DNA of 64,000 bases from Sunxiuqinia sp965372405. Lineage in GTDB: Bacteria > Bacteroidota > Bacteroidia > Bacteroidales > Prolixibacteraceae. Of the stretch, positions 8,365-16,899 are shown one piece after another. The notes under the pieces are model-generated. The model saw nothing but the letters and a program-made list of their open reading frames with translations. It ran no database searches and was not told where the DNA came from. Every line of letters starts with the position of its first letter. Position 1 is the first letter of the stretch. A program made the translations under genes and the position numbers. Location of the stretch: assembly GCA_965372405.1 (NCBI GenBank), contig CBDVCE010000010.1, forward strand, positions 26,573-90,572. Reading direction: 5' to 3'.

Positions 8365-9897
8365 ATGCTTAAACCTGGAGATATTGATTTTATCCGTAAG
8401 AGAGGCAGTGACCCAGCAGTTGTTGAAGAACAAATCAATAATTATAAAGAAGGCTTTCCATTTTTAGAAATTATACATGCAGCTACTATTGGGAAAGGGG
8501 TAATTAAGTTGAACGATGAGAAGGTTGCAAAATATATTGATATTTTCAATTCAGGGATAGAAAAAGGCACAAAGCTTTTAAAGTTTGTTCCAGCCTCAGG
8601 AGCTGCAAGCCGTATGTTTAAAGCTTTATTTTCTGCTAAAGAGCAACTTGAAGCAGGCACTGCTGAAGAAGAAGTTCTAATAGAGAAAGACATCAAGCAG
8701 TTTAAAAATGATTTAGAGAAGTATGCATTTCATTCACAATTGGAAAAGCTAACAGGTAAAAAATCGTCAGAACTGAACTTGCTCGATATTTTGGATTTTG
8801 TTTTAACAGATAAAGGGTTCAATTACGGCAGTCTCCCAAAAGGCTTATTGTTATTTCATCGATATGACAAAGAAACTCGAACTTCCTTTGAAGAACACTG
8901 TGTTGAAGGTGCAAATTATGCCAGAGATAATACCTCAAATGTTCAAATTCATTTTACAGTTTCTCCCGAACATCAGGAAGCATTTGAAAGCCACCTCGAT
9001 GAAATAAAGCAAAAGTATGAGACTGATTTTGGGGTTAGCTATTCCATTGAATTCAGCCAGCAAAAACCATCAACGGATACCATTGCTGCGACAATGGACA
9101 ACCAACCTTTTAGAAATAATGATGGCACACCATTATTCAGGCCTGGTGGTCATGGCGCTTTGCTAGAAAACCTAAATGATCTTGATGCTGACATCATATT
9201 CATCAAAAATATTGACAATGTTGTCCCTGATTATTTAAAGCAAGAAACAATAAACTACAAGAAAGCATTAGCTGGTTTATTACTTCACTATCAGCATAAA
9301 ATATTTGAATATCAACAGATTCTAGATACGCATCATTATTACGCCCTTGACAGTGCATTTTTTGCAGAAGCAGCTAACTTTCTGGAGAATATCCTAAATA
9401 TTAAACCGCCAAATAATCAATATTACACAGAAAAGGAAGATTTATATCATTACTTGAAATCTAAGTTCAACCGACCTGTTCGAGTATGCGGAATGGTTAA
9501 AAACGAAGGAGAACCGGGCGGAGGTCCTTTTTGGTCAAAGAACAGTGATGGATCTGTTTCGCTTCAAGTAGTTGAAAGTTCGCAAATTGACATGAATAAT
9601 GTTGAACAAAAAGAACTGGTGAATGATGCGACACACTTCAACCCGGTAGATTTAATTTGTGCCGTAAAAAATTACAAAGGTGAAAAATTTGATCTTTTAA
9701 AATTCAGAGACCCAAAAACGGGTTTTATATCGTATAAATCAAAAGACGGGAAAGAGCTGAAAGCCCAGGAATTACCGGGCTTATGGAATGGTGCTATGGC
9801 AGATTGGAACACCTTATTTGTTGAAGTACCAATTGTAACGTTTAATCCGGTTAAGACGGTGAATGATCTATTAAGAAAAGAGCACCAGCCAGAATAA
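8365..9897 (+). CDS. DUF4301 family protein
   Basis: A 510-residue cytoplasmic protein resembling the DUF4301 family, which is common in Bacteroidota. Features I recognise are the N-terminal MLKPGDIDFIRKRG, the VPASGAASRMFKALF loop (resembling a nucleotidyltransferase glycine/arginine loop), the FRPGGHGALLENLNDLD segment and KNEGEPGGGPFW. These suggest a sugar-nucleotide-transferase-like fold, but no function is established. A near-consensus -7 box (TAACTTTA, 8335-8342) precedes the ATG at 8365. It appears to be a single-gene unit. Confidence 0.78.
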   Translation: MLKPGDIDFIRKRGSDPAVVEEQINNYKEGFPFLEIIHAATIGKGVIKLNDEKVAKYIDIFNSGIEKGTKLLKFVPASGAASRMFKALFSAKEQLEAGTAEEEVLIEKDIKQFKNDLEKYAFHSQLEKLTGKKSSELNLLDILDFVLTDKGFNYGSLPKGLLLFHRYDKETRTSFEEHCVEGANYARDNTSNVQIHFTVSPEHQEAFESHLDEIKQKYETDFGVSYSIEFSQQKPSTDTIAATMDNQPFRNNDGTPLFRPGGHGALLENLNDLDADIIFIKNIDNVVPDYLKQETINYKKALAGLLLHYQHKIFEYQQILDTHHYYALDSAFFAEAANFLENILNIKPPNNQYYTEKEDLYHYLKSKFNRPVRVCGMVKNEGEPGGGPFWSKNSDGSVSLQVVESSQIDMNNVEQKELVNDATHFNPVDLICAVKNYKGEKFDLLKFRDPKTGFISYKSKDGKELKAQELPGLWNGAMADWNTLFVEVPIVTFNPVKTVNDLLRKEHQPE

Positions 9898-9919
9898 ACT
9901 GTTTTAAGAAAAGTATTGT

Positions 9920-9927
9920 TATTTTTG
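9920..9927 (+). promoter_or_regulatory. Bacteroidota -7 promoter box
   Basis: TATTTTTG matches TAnnTTTG and stands 19 bp before the ATG of the TPR gene, leaving a short leader. No matching -33 TTTG was found at the usual distance. Confidence 0.55.
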
Positions 9928-9946
9928 CACTTGCAATTGATTTTCT

Positions 9947-11365
9947 ATGAACGAGGACGCAGGGGATTTTCACGAAGGTGATGACATAATTGAAGCAGTA
10001 AGTCGCTTTAAAAAGATGATGGCCAATAGCCAATTTCAATATTTTGATGTATTTGAAATTGAAGGAATTGGTGATTTCTTTATGGACGAAGGGAAAATAA
10101 AGCTTGCTCAGGAAGCTATTAATTTTGGTCTGAAGATGCATTCTTCAGCAATATCTCTAAAAATAAAAAAAGCTCAGCTTTTATTGATTGATGGTAAAGA
10201 AGAAGAAGCTCTTGAACTCATTAAATTTGTTGAGAAAATCGAGGATAGTAATCCTGATGTTTACCTCATTAAAGGATCTGCCTTAATCATGCTAGGCAAA
10301 GATGAAGAAGCCATTGAGGCCTATGAAAAATCGGTCTTCCACAATTACGATGAACAAGACGATTTACTTTATAATATTGGAATTACTCTGGGTCAGGCAG
10401 GTCATACTGAGAAAGCCATTGAGTTTTTAACTCGTGCCTACGATATAAACCCAAAGAATGAATTGGTTCTTTACGAATTGGCTTACTATTTCGAAAAAGA
10501 TCTTCAGGCAGACAAGACGATTAGCTTCTATAATCAATACTTAGATATTGATCCATTTAATGCATCAGTATGGTACAATTTAGGTATCACATACAATCGG
10601 ATTGGGGAATACAAAAAAGCTGTTGAAGCCTATGACTTTTCCATTGCGTTAAATGATAGTTTTGAGCAATCACTTTTCAACAAAGCTAATGCATTAACCA
10701 ATGATGATCAGTATGAAGAAGCAATTGGTTGTTATGAAGAATATCTGAAGCTTGACAAAGATAACGACGATGCTTATTGCTATTTAGGTGAGTGTCTCAT
10801 GAATTTAGACAGGAATAATGAAGCCTTGGTTAATTACCAGAAAGCAATTCGCCTAAATAAAAAGAATGCAGGTGCCTGGTACGGTTCTGGATTGATTATG
10901 TGGATGGAAGGGCAATTGGATGAAGGACAAACATTCTTAAAAAAAGCATTAAAGCTGGATGAAGAGAATGCTGATTTCTGGATGATTTACGGAAAGATTA
11001 ATGAAGAACTTGAACGATTTGAACAAGCTGAATCAGCCTTTGAAATGGCGACAACTCTTGAACCAAAAAACGCTGAAAGCTGGGTTTATTATGCTGAAAT
11101 GCAATACGAACAAGGCAAACTAAACGAAGCCATAAAAATATTAAAACAAGCATATAAGTATATTCCTGATGATTCCGGTATTAACTATCGATTAACAGCT
11201 TACCTGCTTGAGAACAAAGATGAAGTTTCCGCTACTGGCTATTTTGAGAAAGCTCTTAAAGCTGACTTTAACAGCCACCGGGATCTTTTTAATTATTACC
11301 CTGAAGCAAATCAAAATGAATCGATTAACAAATTGATTAAGCAATATCAATCAACGAAATTATAA
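9947..11365 (+). CDS. Tetratricopeptide-repeat protein
   Basis: A 472-residue protein made almost wholly of TPR units of 34 residues, for example VWYNLGITYNRIGEYKKAVE, DDAYCYLGECLMNLDRNNEA and ADFWMIYGKINEELERFEQA; about 11-12 units cover residues 50-440. The first 40 residues are acidic and there is no signal peptide or membrane helix, so it is likely a cytoplasmic scaffold. It has its own promoter box. Partner proteins cannot be deduced from the context. Confidence 0.9.
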   Translation: MNEDAGDFHEGDDIIEAVSRFKKMMANSQFQYFDVFEIEGIGDFFMDEGKIKLAQEAINFGLKMHSSAISLKIKKAQLLLIDGKEEEALELIKFVEKIEDSNPDVYLIKGSALIMLGKDEEAIEAYEKSVFHNYDEQDDLLYNIGITLGQAGHTEKAIEFLTRAYDINPKNELVLYELAYYFEKDLQADKTISFYNQYLDIDPFNASVWYNLGITYNRIGEYKKAVEAYDFSIALNDSFEQSLFNKANALTNDDQYEEAIGCYEEYLKLDKDNDDAYCYLGECLMNLDRNNEALVNYQKAIRLNKKNAGAWYGSGLIMWMEGQLDEGQTFLKKALKLDEENADFWMIYGKINEELERFEQAESAFEMATTLEPKNAESWVYYAEMQYEQGKLNEAIKILKQAYKYIPDDSGINYRLTAYLLENKDEVSATGYFEKALKADFNSHRDLFNYYPEANQNESINKLIKQYQSTKL

Positions 11366-11456
11366 GAAATGAAATAAGCATTTGATTAATCTTCAAAACT
11401 GAAGATAGTCAATGTAAGTTTCATGAATTACGATAAAAAACAAACAACTTTAACGA

Positions 11457-12215
11457 ATGAATTTTAACTTACCTTTTATTCCTGAACGCCCTGAAAAACC
11501 AAGACAATCCGGCCTAACAATGGTTATGGACAAAGGTCTTAGTTCGCAGGAAGCTGAAAACCTATGTGATGTAGCAGCATCTTATGTTGACATTGTAAAG
11601 CTTGGTTTTGGAACTGGTCTTTTAACACCAAATACATTAGATAAAATAAAAATATATCAAAGTGCAGGAATCACTGTTTACTTTGGAGGAACCATGTTCG
11701 AAGCATTTATTGCGCGTGATATGTTTGACGAATATCGAAAATTCATAAGTGAGAGCGGCGTTGATACTGTAGAAGTATCTGATGGAGTTTTACCTATGAA
11801 TCATGATAAAAAGTGTGAATATGTGCATACCCTATCAAAAGATTTCACGGTTTTTTCTGAAGTTGGCACCAAATTAAAAGGAAAAGAGATCAGCAATAAA
11901 GAATGGGTTTCCTGGATGAAGGCAGAACTGGAAGCGGGCGCATGGAAAGTAATTGCTGAAGCACGGGAAAGTGGCAACATTGGAATTTACCAGGAAGATG
12001 GCTCTGCAAACAGTCAGCTTGTACTCGATATTCGTAAACAGATTGACGCAGACAAAATACTTTGGGAAGCACCACTAAAAAGCCAGCAGGTTTGGTTTAT
12101 TAAATTACTGGGTTCAAATGTAAATCTGGGTAATATTTGCAGCAGTGAAGTCATTGCTCTTGAAACCTTGCGTTTAGGTCTTCGAGGAGATACCTTACTC
12201 AGCTTTCTACCTTAG
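11457..12215 (+). CDS. Phosphosulfolactate synthase (ComA) family protein
   Basis: A 252-residue protein of the ComA/YitD TIM-barrel family, which adds sulfite to phosphoenolpyruvate to form (2R)-phospho-3-sulfolactate. Recognisable blocks are GLTMVMDKGLS, DIVKLGFGTG, VYFGGTMFEAF, VEVSDGVLPM, SEVGTKLKG, VIAEARESG and ILWEAPLKSQQ. Length fits the family. The neighbouring sulfite-reducing operon produces and consumes the same substrate, sulfite, so a role in sulfonate metabolism fits (inference). The other enzymes of coenzyme M synthesis are not here. Confidence 0.85.
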   Translation: MNFNLPFIPERPEKPRQSGLTMVMDKGLSSQEAENLCDVAASYVDIVKLGFGTGLLTPNTLDKIKIYQSAGITVYFGGTMFEAFIARDMFDEYRKFISESGVDTVEVSDGVLPMNHDKKCEYVHTLSKDFTVFSEVGTKLKGKEISNKEWVSWMKAELEAGAWKVIAEARESGNIGIYQEDGSANSQLVLDIRKQIDADKILWEAPLKSQQVWFIKLLGSNVNLGNICSSEVIALETLRLGLRGDTLLSFLP

Positions 12216-12348
12216 ACGTATTTTCATTAAAAGGAAACCATAAATTTAACAAACGGGATAATGTCTAAATTTTCAAGGACTTAACTATTAATTTAGAATT
12301 AAATATCTATCCTTATTTAGATTCAATAAAAATATTTAGCCATTTTCT

Positions 12349-12378
12349 TTTGATTTCTAAATCTTGTATCTATTTTTG
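12349..12378 (+). promoter_or_regulatory. Promoter of the sulfite-reduction operon leader
   Basis: A -33 TTTG (12349-12352) and a -7 TATTTTTG (12371-12378) are 18 bp apart, close to the Bacteroidota sigma-ABfr consensus. Transcription would start near 12384, about 25 bp upstream of the leader peptide ATG. The remaining gap from 12216 to 12345 holds nothing else I can name. Confidence 0.7.
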
Positions 12379-12409
12379 AATCGAATTAAAAGACAAAAAC
12401 ATCCACTTA

Positions 12410-12505
12410 ATGAAGATTAATACTTCTGACAATAAAATGATGAATGTTGCATGTACCATGATGATGTGTATGTGTGGAAATCGTTTTGTGCAGAAGGAAA
12501 GATGA
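12410..12505 (+). CDS. Cys/Met-rich leader peptide (31 aa), attenuator uORF
   Basis: A short frame just after the promoter encodes 31 residues with a dense regulatory run CTMMMCMCG at residues 15-23: three Cys codons (12452, 12467, 12473) and six Met codons among residues 10-22. Its last codons (12489-12497, TGCAGAAGG) repeat the 3' arm of the terminator that follows at 12536-12570. This is the layout of a ribosome-mediated attenuation leader. Stalling at Cys codons would leave 12489-12497 free to pair with the terminator's 5' arm. The codon content fits an operon making sulfide for cysteine and methionine. Translation itself is not proven. Confidence 0.75.
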   Translation: MKINTSDNKMMNVACTMMMCMCGNRFVQKER

Positions 12506-12550
12506 ATATGAAATAATATTTAATCAAGATAAACTAAAAGCCCTTCTGCA
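12489..12550 (+). promoter_or_regulatory. Predicted antiterminator pairing of the cys attenuator
   Basis: TGCAGAAGG at 12489-12497, in the end of the leader frame, is perfectly complementary to CCTTCTGCA at 12542-12550, the 5' arm of the terminator. The two structures are mutually exclusive. A ribosome paused with codon 22 (12473) in its A site would stop just short of 12489, leaving the segment free. A ribosome at the stop codon (12503) would cover it and let the terminator form. Confidence 0.65.
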
Positions 12551-12570
12551 TATGCAGAAGGGCTTTTTTT
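12536..12570 (+). terminator. Intrinsic terminator / attenuator hairpin
   Basis: A perfect 32-bp palindrome: AAAAGCCCTTCTGCAT (12536-12551) and its complement (12552-12567), followed by T residues to 12570. It lies between the leader peptide and the first structural gene of the operon at 12594, so it can only act on transcription entering that operon. Confidence 0.9.
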
Positions 12571-12593
12571 ATGGCTAATAATAAATTCCTGAT

Positions 12594-12824
12594 ATGAGAG
12601 AAAAACAATATAGAAGCATCGCTAAAACAGTTTCATGGAGAACTTTAGGAACAATTGATACTGTATTGATTGCCTGGTTTGTAATTGGGAAACTTGAGTT
12701 TGCTATTACCATTGGTGGAGTTGAATTATTTACCAAAATGATTTTATACTATTTCCATGAACGTACATGGAATAAGTTAAAGTTTGGAAAGATCGATGAC
12801 TCAGACATTGAATATCAAATCTAA
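12594..12824 (+). CDS. DUF2061 small membrane protein
   Basis: A 76-residue protein with the DUF2061 pattern: SIAKTVSWRTLGTIDTVLIAWFVIG, then TIGGVELFTKMILYYFHERTWNKL. Two hydrophobic helices are predicted (about residues 18-35 and 38-55). DUF2061 is often encoded with, or fused to, sulfate-activation genes. Here it is the first structural gene behind the cysteine attenuator, 5 bp before the siroheme dehydrogenase gene, which supports a role in sulfur assimilation, possibly transport or anchoring. No biochemical function is established. Confidence 0.85.
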   Translation: MREKQYRSIAKTVSWRTLGTIDTVLIAWFVIGKLEFAITIGGVELFTKMILYYFHERTWNKLKFGKIDDSDIEYQI

Positions 12825-12829
12825 AAAAG

Positions 12830-13297
12830 ATGAAGAAAAATTTTCTACCCATAGCACTCAATATTGCCGATGAGAAGATCTTAATCATTGGAGGCGGTCA
12901 ATCGGCCTGGAACAAGATTCAGATTCTTCAACGACATGATGCAAAACTGGAAGTGATTGCAAAGGATGTTTGTAACGAAATAAAAGAAAGCGGAATTCCA
13001 TATCAGGAAAAAGCATATGAGAAATCGGACATGAATGGCTACCTCATATTATACTCATGCACCAACAATCCGGAATTAAATAAGCAAATAGCCAAAGATG
13101 GCAAAGAAGCTGGAGTGCTTGTAAACATTCATGATCACCCGGAACTTTGCCAGTTTGTTTCACCGGCAATCTATCAGCATGAAAATATAAAAGTTGCAGT
13201 AAGTTCAAATGCAACAGATGTATTCTCATCAATAAAAATTAGAAATGAAATACAAGAATATTTAGAAAGCAGAACCCAAAAAATAGAAGAGAAATGA
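12830..13297 (+). CDS. Precorrin-2 dehydrogenase / sirohydrochlorin ferrochelatase-like (CysG N-domain)
   Basis: A 155-residue NAD-binding protein that oxidises precorrin-2 and may insert iron on the way to siroheme, the cofactor of sulfite reductase. The Rossmann motif is ILIIGGGQSAWNKIQIL near residue 18-34. LVNIHDHPELCQFVSPA corresponds to the CysG/Met8 block containing the substrate-site Asp and the family's FxxPA motif. It is shorter than Met8 (about 200 residues), lacking most of the C-terminal dimerisation region. It overlaps cysJ by 4 bp. Confidence 0.85.
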   Translation: MKKNFLPIALNIADEKILIIGGGQSAWNKIQILQRHDAKLEVIAKDVCNEIKESGIPYQEKAYEKSDMNGYLILYSCTNNPELNKQIAKDGKEAGVLVNIHDHPELCQFVSPAIYQHENIKVAVSSNATDVFSSIKIRNEIQEYLESRTQKIEEK

Positions 13298-15081
13298 GTT
13301 TCAAATTGACCCCCTTAAATGAGAATCAACTCAAAGCCCTTTCGCAGCTAAGTCAAGGACTTGAGAAAGAACAGCTGATTTGGTTGAATGGTTATTTCCA
13401 GGGACTTTCCACAACGAATCAGAATGGCAGTACAGAGCTAGTTGAAGAAACGAAAGAATTTTCTTCGGTAGATAAAGTTCCATTGACCATTCTATATGGC
13501 TCCCACACCGGACGCTGTGAAGGTTTAGCAAAGAAGCTTTGTGAGCTAGCCTCAACTGCTGGTATTGACTGCAAAATTAATCCAATGGACGACTACAAAA
13601 CCAAGCAGTTGAAAGATGAAAAGAACCTCTTAGTTATTGTGAGCACACATGGCGAAGGAGAACCACCGGAGATGGCTGAGGATTTCTATGAATTTATAAT
13701 GGGTAAGAGAATTCCGAAGCTTACTGGTTTAAATTATTCTGTTCTTGCTTTGGGTGATAAAAGTTACAAGCTGTTCTGCCAAACGGGGATCGAAATTAAT
13801 AATGCACTGAAAAATGCTGGCGCCTCTGAAATACATCCAATTGTTACTTGTGATGTAGATTTTGAGGATGATGCTGCAACATGGACGGAAGCTGTTGTAA
13901 ATGAATTGGCAAAAAAAGCTCCTGACCAAACACAAGTTTCAGCCAATACAAGTCTGACTCAGGAAACGAAGACGTATTCAAAAAAGAATCCTTTTAAAGC
14001 TGCGGTTCTTGATAAGACTCGAATAACTGGTCGCGATTCAGACAAGGAAGTATATCATCTTGAAATTTCTTTGGAAGACTCAGGAATTACATACGAACCA
14101 GGCGATGCATTGGGAATAATTACTGAGAATCCACCGCAACTGATTGAGCAAATCATTGAAAAACTGGGGGTAGATAAATCGGAACTGGTAGAAACAAAAG
14201 AAGGACAAGTAAGCTTTGAAGAAGCTTTAAAGCATCATTTTGAAATTAGCTTATTGACTCGTGACATTATTCAGAAATACGCTGATAAATCACAAAATGA
14301 ACAGGTACAGAACATTCTGGAAGATGACCAACTATTGGATCAATATTTATATGGCCACGATGTATTGGATTTGATATCCGAATTTCCACATCCATATAAT
14401 GCGGCATCATTCACCGAATTATTGAGACCCCTACCCGCTCGGTTGTACTCCATCTCATCCAGCCAAACTGCTGTTGAAGATGAAGTGCACATTACCGTTT
14501 CAAGGGTGAAATACAAAAACAAAGGAAGAGAGCGTTTTGGTGCTTGCTCAAGCCTTCTTGCAGACCGGATTGAGATTGATGATGAACTACTGATCTACAT
14601 TGAGAAGAATCCAAATTTCAGGCTTCCTCTAAATGGAAATCCAATTATCATGGTTGGTGCTGGTACCGGAATTGCTCCCTATCGGGCATTTTTGCAAGAA
14701 AGAGAAACCAACAATCAAAAAGGTGACAGTTGGTTATTCTTCGGTGACCGTCGTTTCAATTCAGACTTTCTTTATCAGCTTGAGTGGCAAAAGCTATTGA
14801 AAAAAGGATATCTCAATAAAATTGATCTGGCTTTTTCACGTGATCAAAAAGAAAAGGTTTACGTACAACATAAACTAAAGGAAAATCAGGAAGAGCTGTA
14901 TAGATGGCTTGAGAATGGTGCGAACTTTTACCTCTGTGGCGATATGAAATACATGGCAAAAGATGTGCAGCAAACTTTGCTCGAAATCATTCAGACACAA
15001 GGCGGACTAACACCCGAAAAAGCAAAAGAGTACTTTAAGAAATTGAAGAAAGAAAAACGTTTCCAGACGGATGTTTACTAG
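13294..15081 (+). CDS. cysJ: Sulfite reductase (NADPH) flavoprotein alpha subunit
   Basis: A 595-residue diflavin reductase that passes electrons from NADPH through FAD and FMN to the hemoprotein. A flavodoxin domain (about residues 65-205) has the FMN loop LYGSHTGRCEGLA and STHGEGEPPE. The FAD domain has RLYSISSS from residue 383. The NADPH domain starts with GAGTGIAPYRAFLQER near residue 455, and the C-terminus has the conserved YLCGDMKYMAKDV. Its neighbours are siroheme synthesis upstream and the hemoprotein downstream. The 117-bp gap to cysI holds a dispersed palindromic repeat. Confidence 0.95.
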   Translation: MSFKLTPLNENQLKALSQLSQGLEKEQLIWLNGYFQGLSTTNQNGSTELVEETKEFSSVDKVPLTILYGSHTGRCEGLAKKLCELASTAGIDCKINPMDDYKTKQLKDEKNLLVIVSTHGEGEPPEMAEDFYEFIMGKRIPKLTGLNYSVLALGDKSYKLFCQTGIEINNALKNAGASEIHPIVTCDVDFEDDAATWTEAVVNELAKKAPDQTQVSANTSLTQETKTYSKKNPFKAAVLDKTRITGRDSDKEVYHLEISLEDSGITYEPGDALGIITENPPQLIEQIIEKLGVDKSELVETKEGQVSFEEALKHHFEISLLTRDIIQKYADKSQNEQVQNILEDDQLLDQYLYGHDVLDLISEFPHPYNAASFTELLRPLPARLYSISSSQTAVEDEVHITVSRVKYKNKGRERFGACSSLLADRIEIDDELLIYIEKNPNFRLPLNGNPIIMVGAGTGIAPYRAFLQERETNNQKGDSWLFFGDRRFNSDFLYQLEWQKLLKKGYLNKIDLAFSRDQKEKVYVQHKLKENQEELYRWLENGANFYLCGDMKYMAKDVQQTLLEIIQTQGGLTPEKAKEYFKKLKKEKRFQTDVY

Positions 15082-15099
15082 GTTTTCCCATTAAGGAAA

Positions 15100-15171
15100 G
15101 TCATCCTGTCCCGAATGCTCGGGATCAGGATCTCCGTCGGCTAACAGATCCAGAAACAAGTTCGGGATGAC
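15100..15171. repeat. Dispersed palindromic repeat, copy 1 (GTCATCC...GGATGAC)
   Basis: A 72-bp imperfect palindrome bounded by GTCATCCTG and CGGGATGAC, with inner CCCGA/TCGGG pairing. Related sequences occur at 27921-28070 and 50386-50480. It sits between cysJ and cysI, inside the operon, and codes for nothing. Confidence 0.7.
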
Positions 15172-15198
15172 AATTTCAATTTAAATAAGAATAAAAAG

Positions 15199-16896
15199 AT
15201 GAGCGAAACTATAGATTGGACAACACTTTCAGAAGTTGAAAAACTTAAATATGACAGCAACTATTTACGCGGAACATTGGTAGAAAGTCTGGCATACCCG
15301 GTAACAGGAGCCATTGCTGAAGGAGATACCCAAATGTCAAAATTTCATGGCATTTACCAGCAGCACGACCGGGATCTGGAAAAAGAGCGCAAACGCCAAA
15401 AGCTCGAACCAGCCTTTTCTTTCCTAATTCGCGTAAGGCTTCCCGGAGGAATTGCCACATCACAACAATGGCTACAAATGAATAGAATAGCCGATGAGCA
15501 CGCTAATGGTACATTGAAACTGACCACACGCCAGGCATTTCAATTACATGGGGTTATTAAAAAGAAACTGAAGCCAAGTATTCAGGGAATTAATGATGCC
15601 CTCATGGATACCATTGCTGCTTGTGGTGATGTAAACAGGAATGTGATGTCGCACGCTAATCCTGCTGAATCGGACTTGCATGCAGAAGTATACCAGCTGG
15701 CAAAAGACATTTCAGCACATCTTACTCCTCAAACTTCGGCTTACCATGAAATTTGGCTTGACAAGAAACTCATTGCGGATTCAAAAGAGGACTTTGAACC
15801 CATATACGGAGATCGTTATCTCCCACGTAAATTTAAAATATCAGTAGCCATTCCCCCTTACAATGACACCGATATCTTTTCACAGGATTTGGGCTTTATT
15901 GCCATTGAAGAAAAAGGGAAACTGATTGGCTACAATATAAGTGTTGGTGGCGGACTTGGTTCGACTTTTGGTGTTCCTGAAACCTATCCACGCATAGGGA
16001 ATGTAATTGGTTTTTGTACACCTGATCAGGCCGTTGATGTAGCTGAAAAAGTTGTTCTTGTTCAGAAAGACAATGGAGACCGGCAAAACCGCAAGCATGC
16101 CCGCTTAAAATATACGATTGACACCCATGGCTTAGATTGGTTTAAAAGCGAGTTAAACAAGTATTTGGGATATAATCTAAAGCCAGTAAAAACTTACCAA
16201 TTTACCCGGAATGGTGACCGCTATGGATGGAAAAAAGGAACAGATGGCAAGTGGAGTTTGAATCTCTTTGTGGAAGGTGGACGTATAAAAAATACAGATC
16301 AACTTCAACTGAAGACAGCTTTAATAGAATTAGCGGAACAAGTACCTGATGCCCAGTTTATTTTAACTGGAAACCAGAATTTGATCATTGCGAATACATC
16401 AGAAAAAAACAAAGTGGCTTCCATTCTGAAAAAATACAAGGTATGGCCACTCAATCTTTCTGGATTAAGACAAAATTCAATCGCCTGTGTAGCATTAAAC
16501 ACTTGCGCATTGGCACATGCTGAAGCTGAACGCTATTTACCGGATTTGATTACAAAGATTGAATCGATACTTGATGAATACGGTTTATTTAAAGAAGAGA
16601 TTGTGATTAGAATGACCGGATGCCCCAACGGTTGCGGACGACCCTATTTAGCCGAGATTGCTTTTATAGGCAAATCATCGGGGCACTACAATCTATATTT
16701 GGGTGGAAATTTTAACGGATCACGCCTGAATACGCTGTATAAAGAAACGCTCTCTGAAGAAGAAATTCTGAATGAATTACGGCCAATTATTGCCGATTTT
16801 GCTGAGAACAGAAACTCCCAAGAAGGATTTGGCGACTTTGTAATCAGAAAAGGATACGTGAAAGAAATTAGAGAAGGAAAAGAGTTTAAACATTGA
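15199..16896 (+). CDS. cysI: Sulfite reductase hemoprotein beta subunit
   Basis: A 565-residue siroheme/[4Fe-4S] enzyme reducing sulfite to sulfide with six electrons supplied by CysJ. The cluster and siroheme cysteines are C430 and C436 (CVALNTC) and C475 and C479 (CPNGC), the standard CX5C...CX3C set. The N-terminal part has the substrate-binding KLTTRQAFQLHGV block (Arg of TTRQ), and NVMSHANPAESDLH follows. Length matches CysI. Next gene begins 3 bp after the stop. Confidence 0.96.
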   Translation: MSETIDWTTLSEVEKLKYDSNYLRGTLVESLAYPVTGAIAEGDTQMSKFHGIYQQHDRDLEKERKRQKLEPAFSFLIRVRLPGGIATSQQWLQMNRIADEHANGTLKLTTRQAFQLHGVIKKKLKPSIQGINDALMDTIAACGDVNRNVMSHANPAESDLHAEVYQLAKDISAHLTPQTSAYHEIWLDKKLIADSKEDFEPIYGDRYLPRKFKISVAIPPYNDTDIFSQDLGFIAIEEKGKLIGYNISVGGGLGSTFGVPETYPRIGNVIGFCTPDQAVDVAEKVVLVQKDNGDRQNRKHARLKYTIDTHGLDWFKSELNKYLGYNLKPVKTYQFTRNGDRYGWKKGTDGKWSLNLFVEGGRIKNTDQLQLKTALIELAEQVPDAQFILTGNQNLIIANTSEKNKVASILKKYKVWPLNLSGLRQNSIACVALNTCALAHAEAERYLPDLITKIESILDEYGLFKEEIVIRMTGCPNGCGRPYLAEIAFIGKSSGHYNLYLGGNFNGSRLNTLYKETLSEEEILNELRPIIADFAENRNSQEGFGDFVIRKGYVKEIREGKEFKH

Positions 16897-16899
16897 ATT

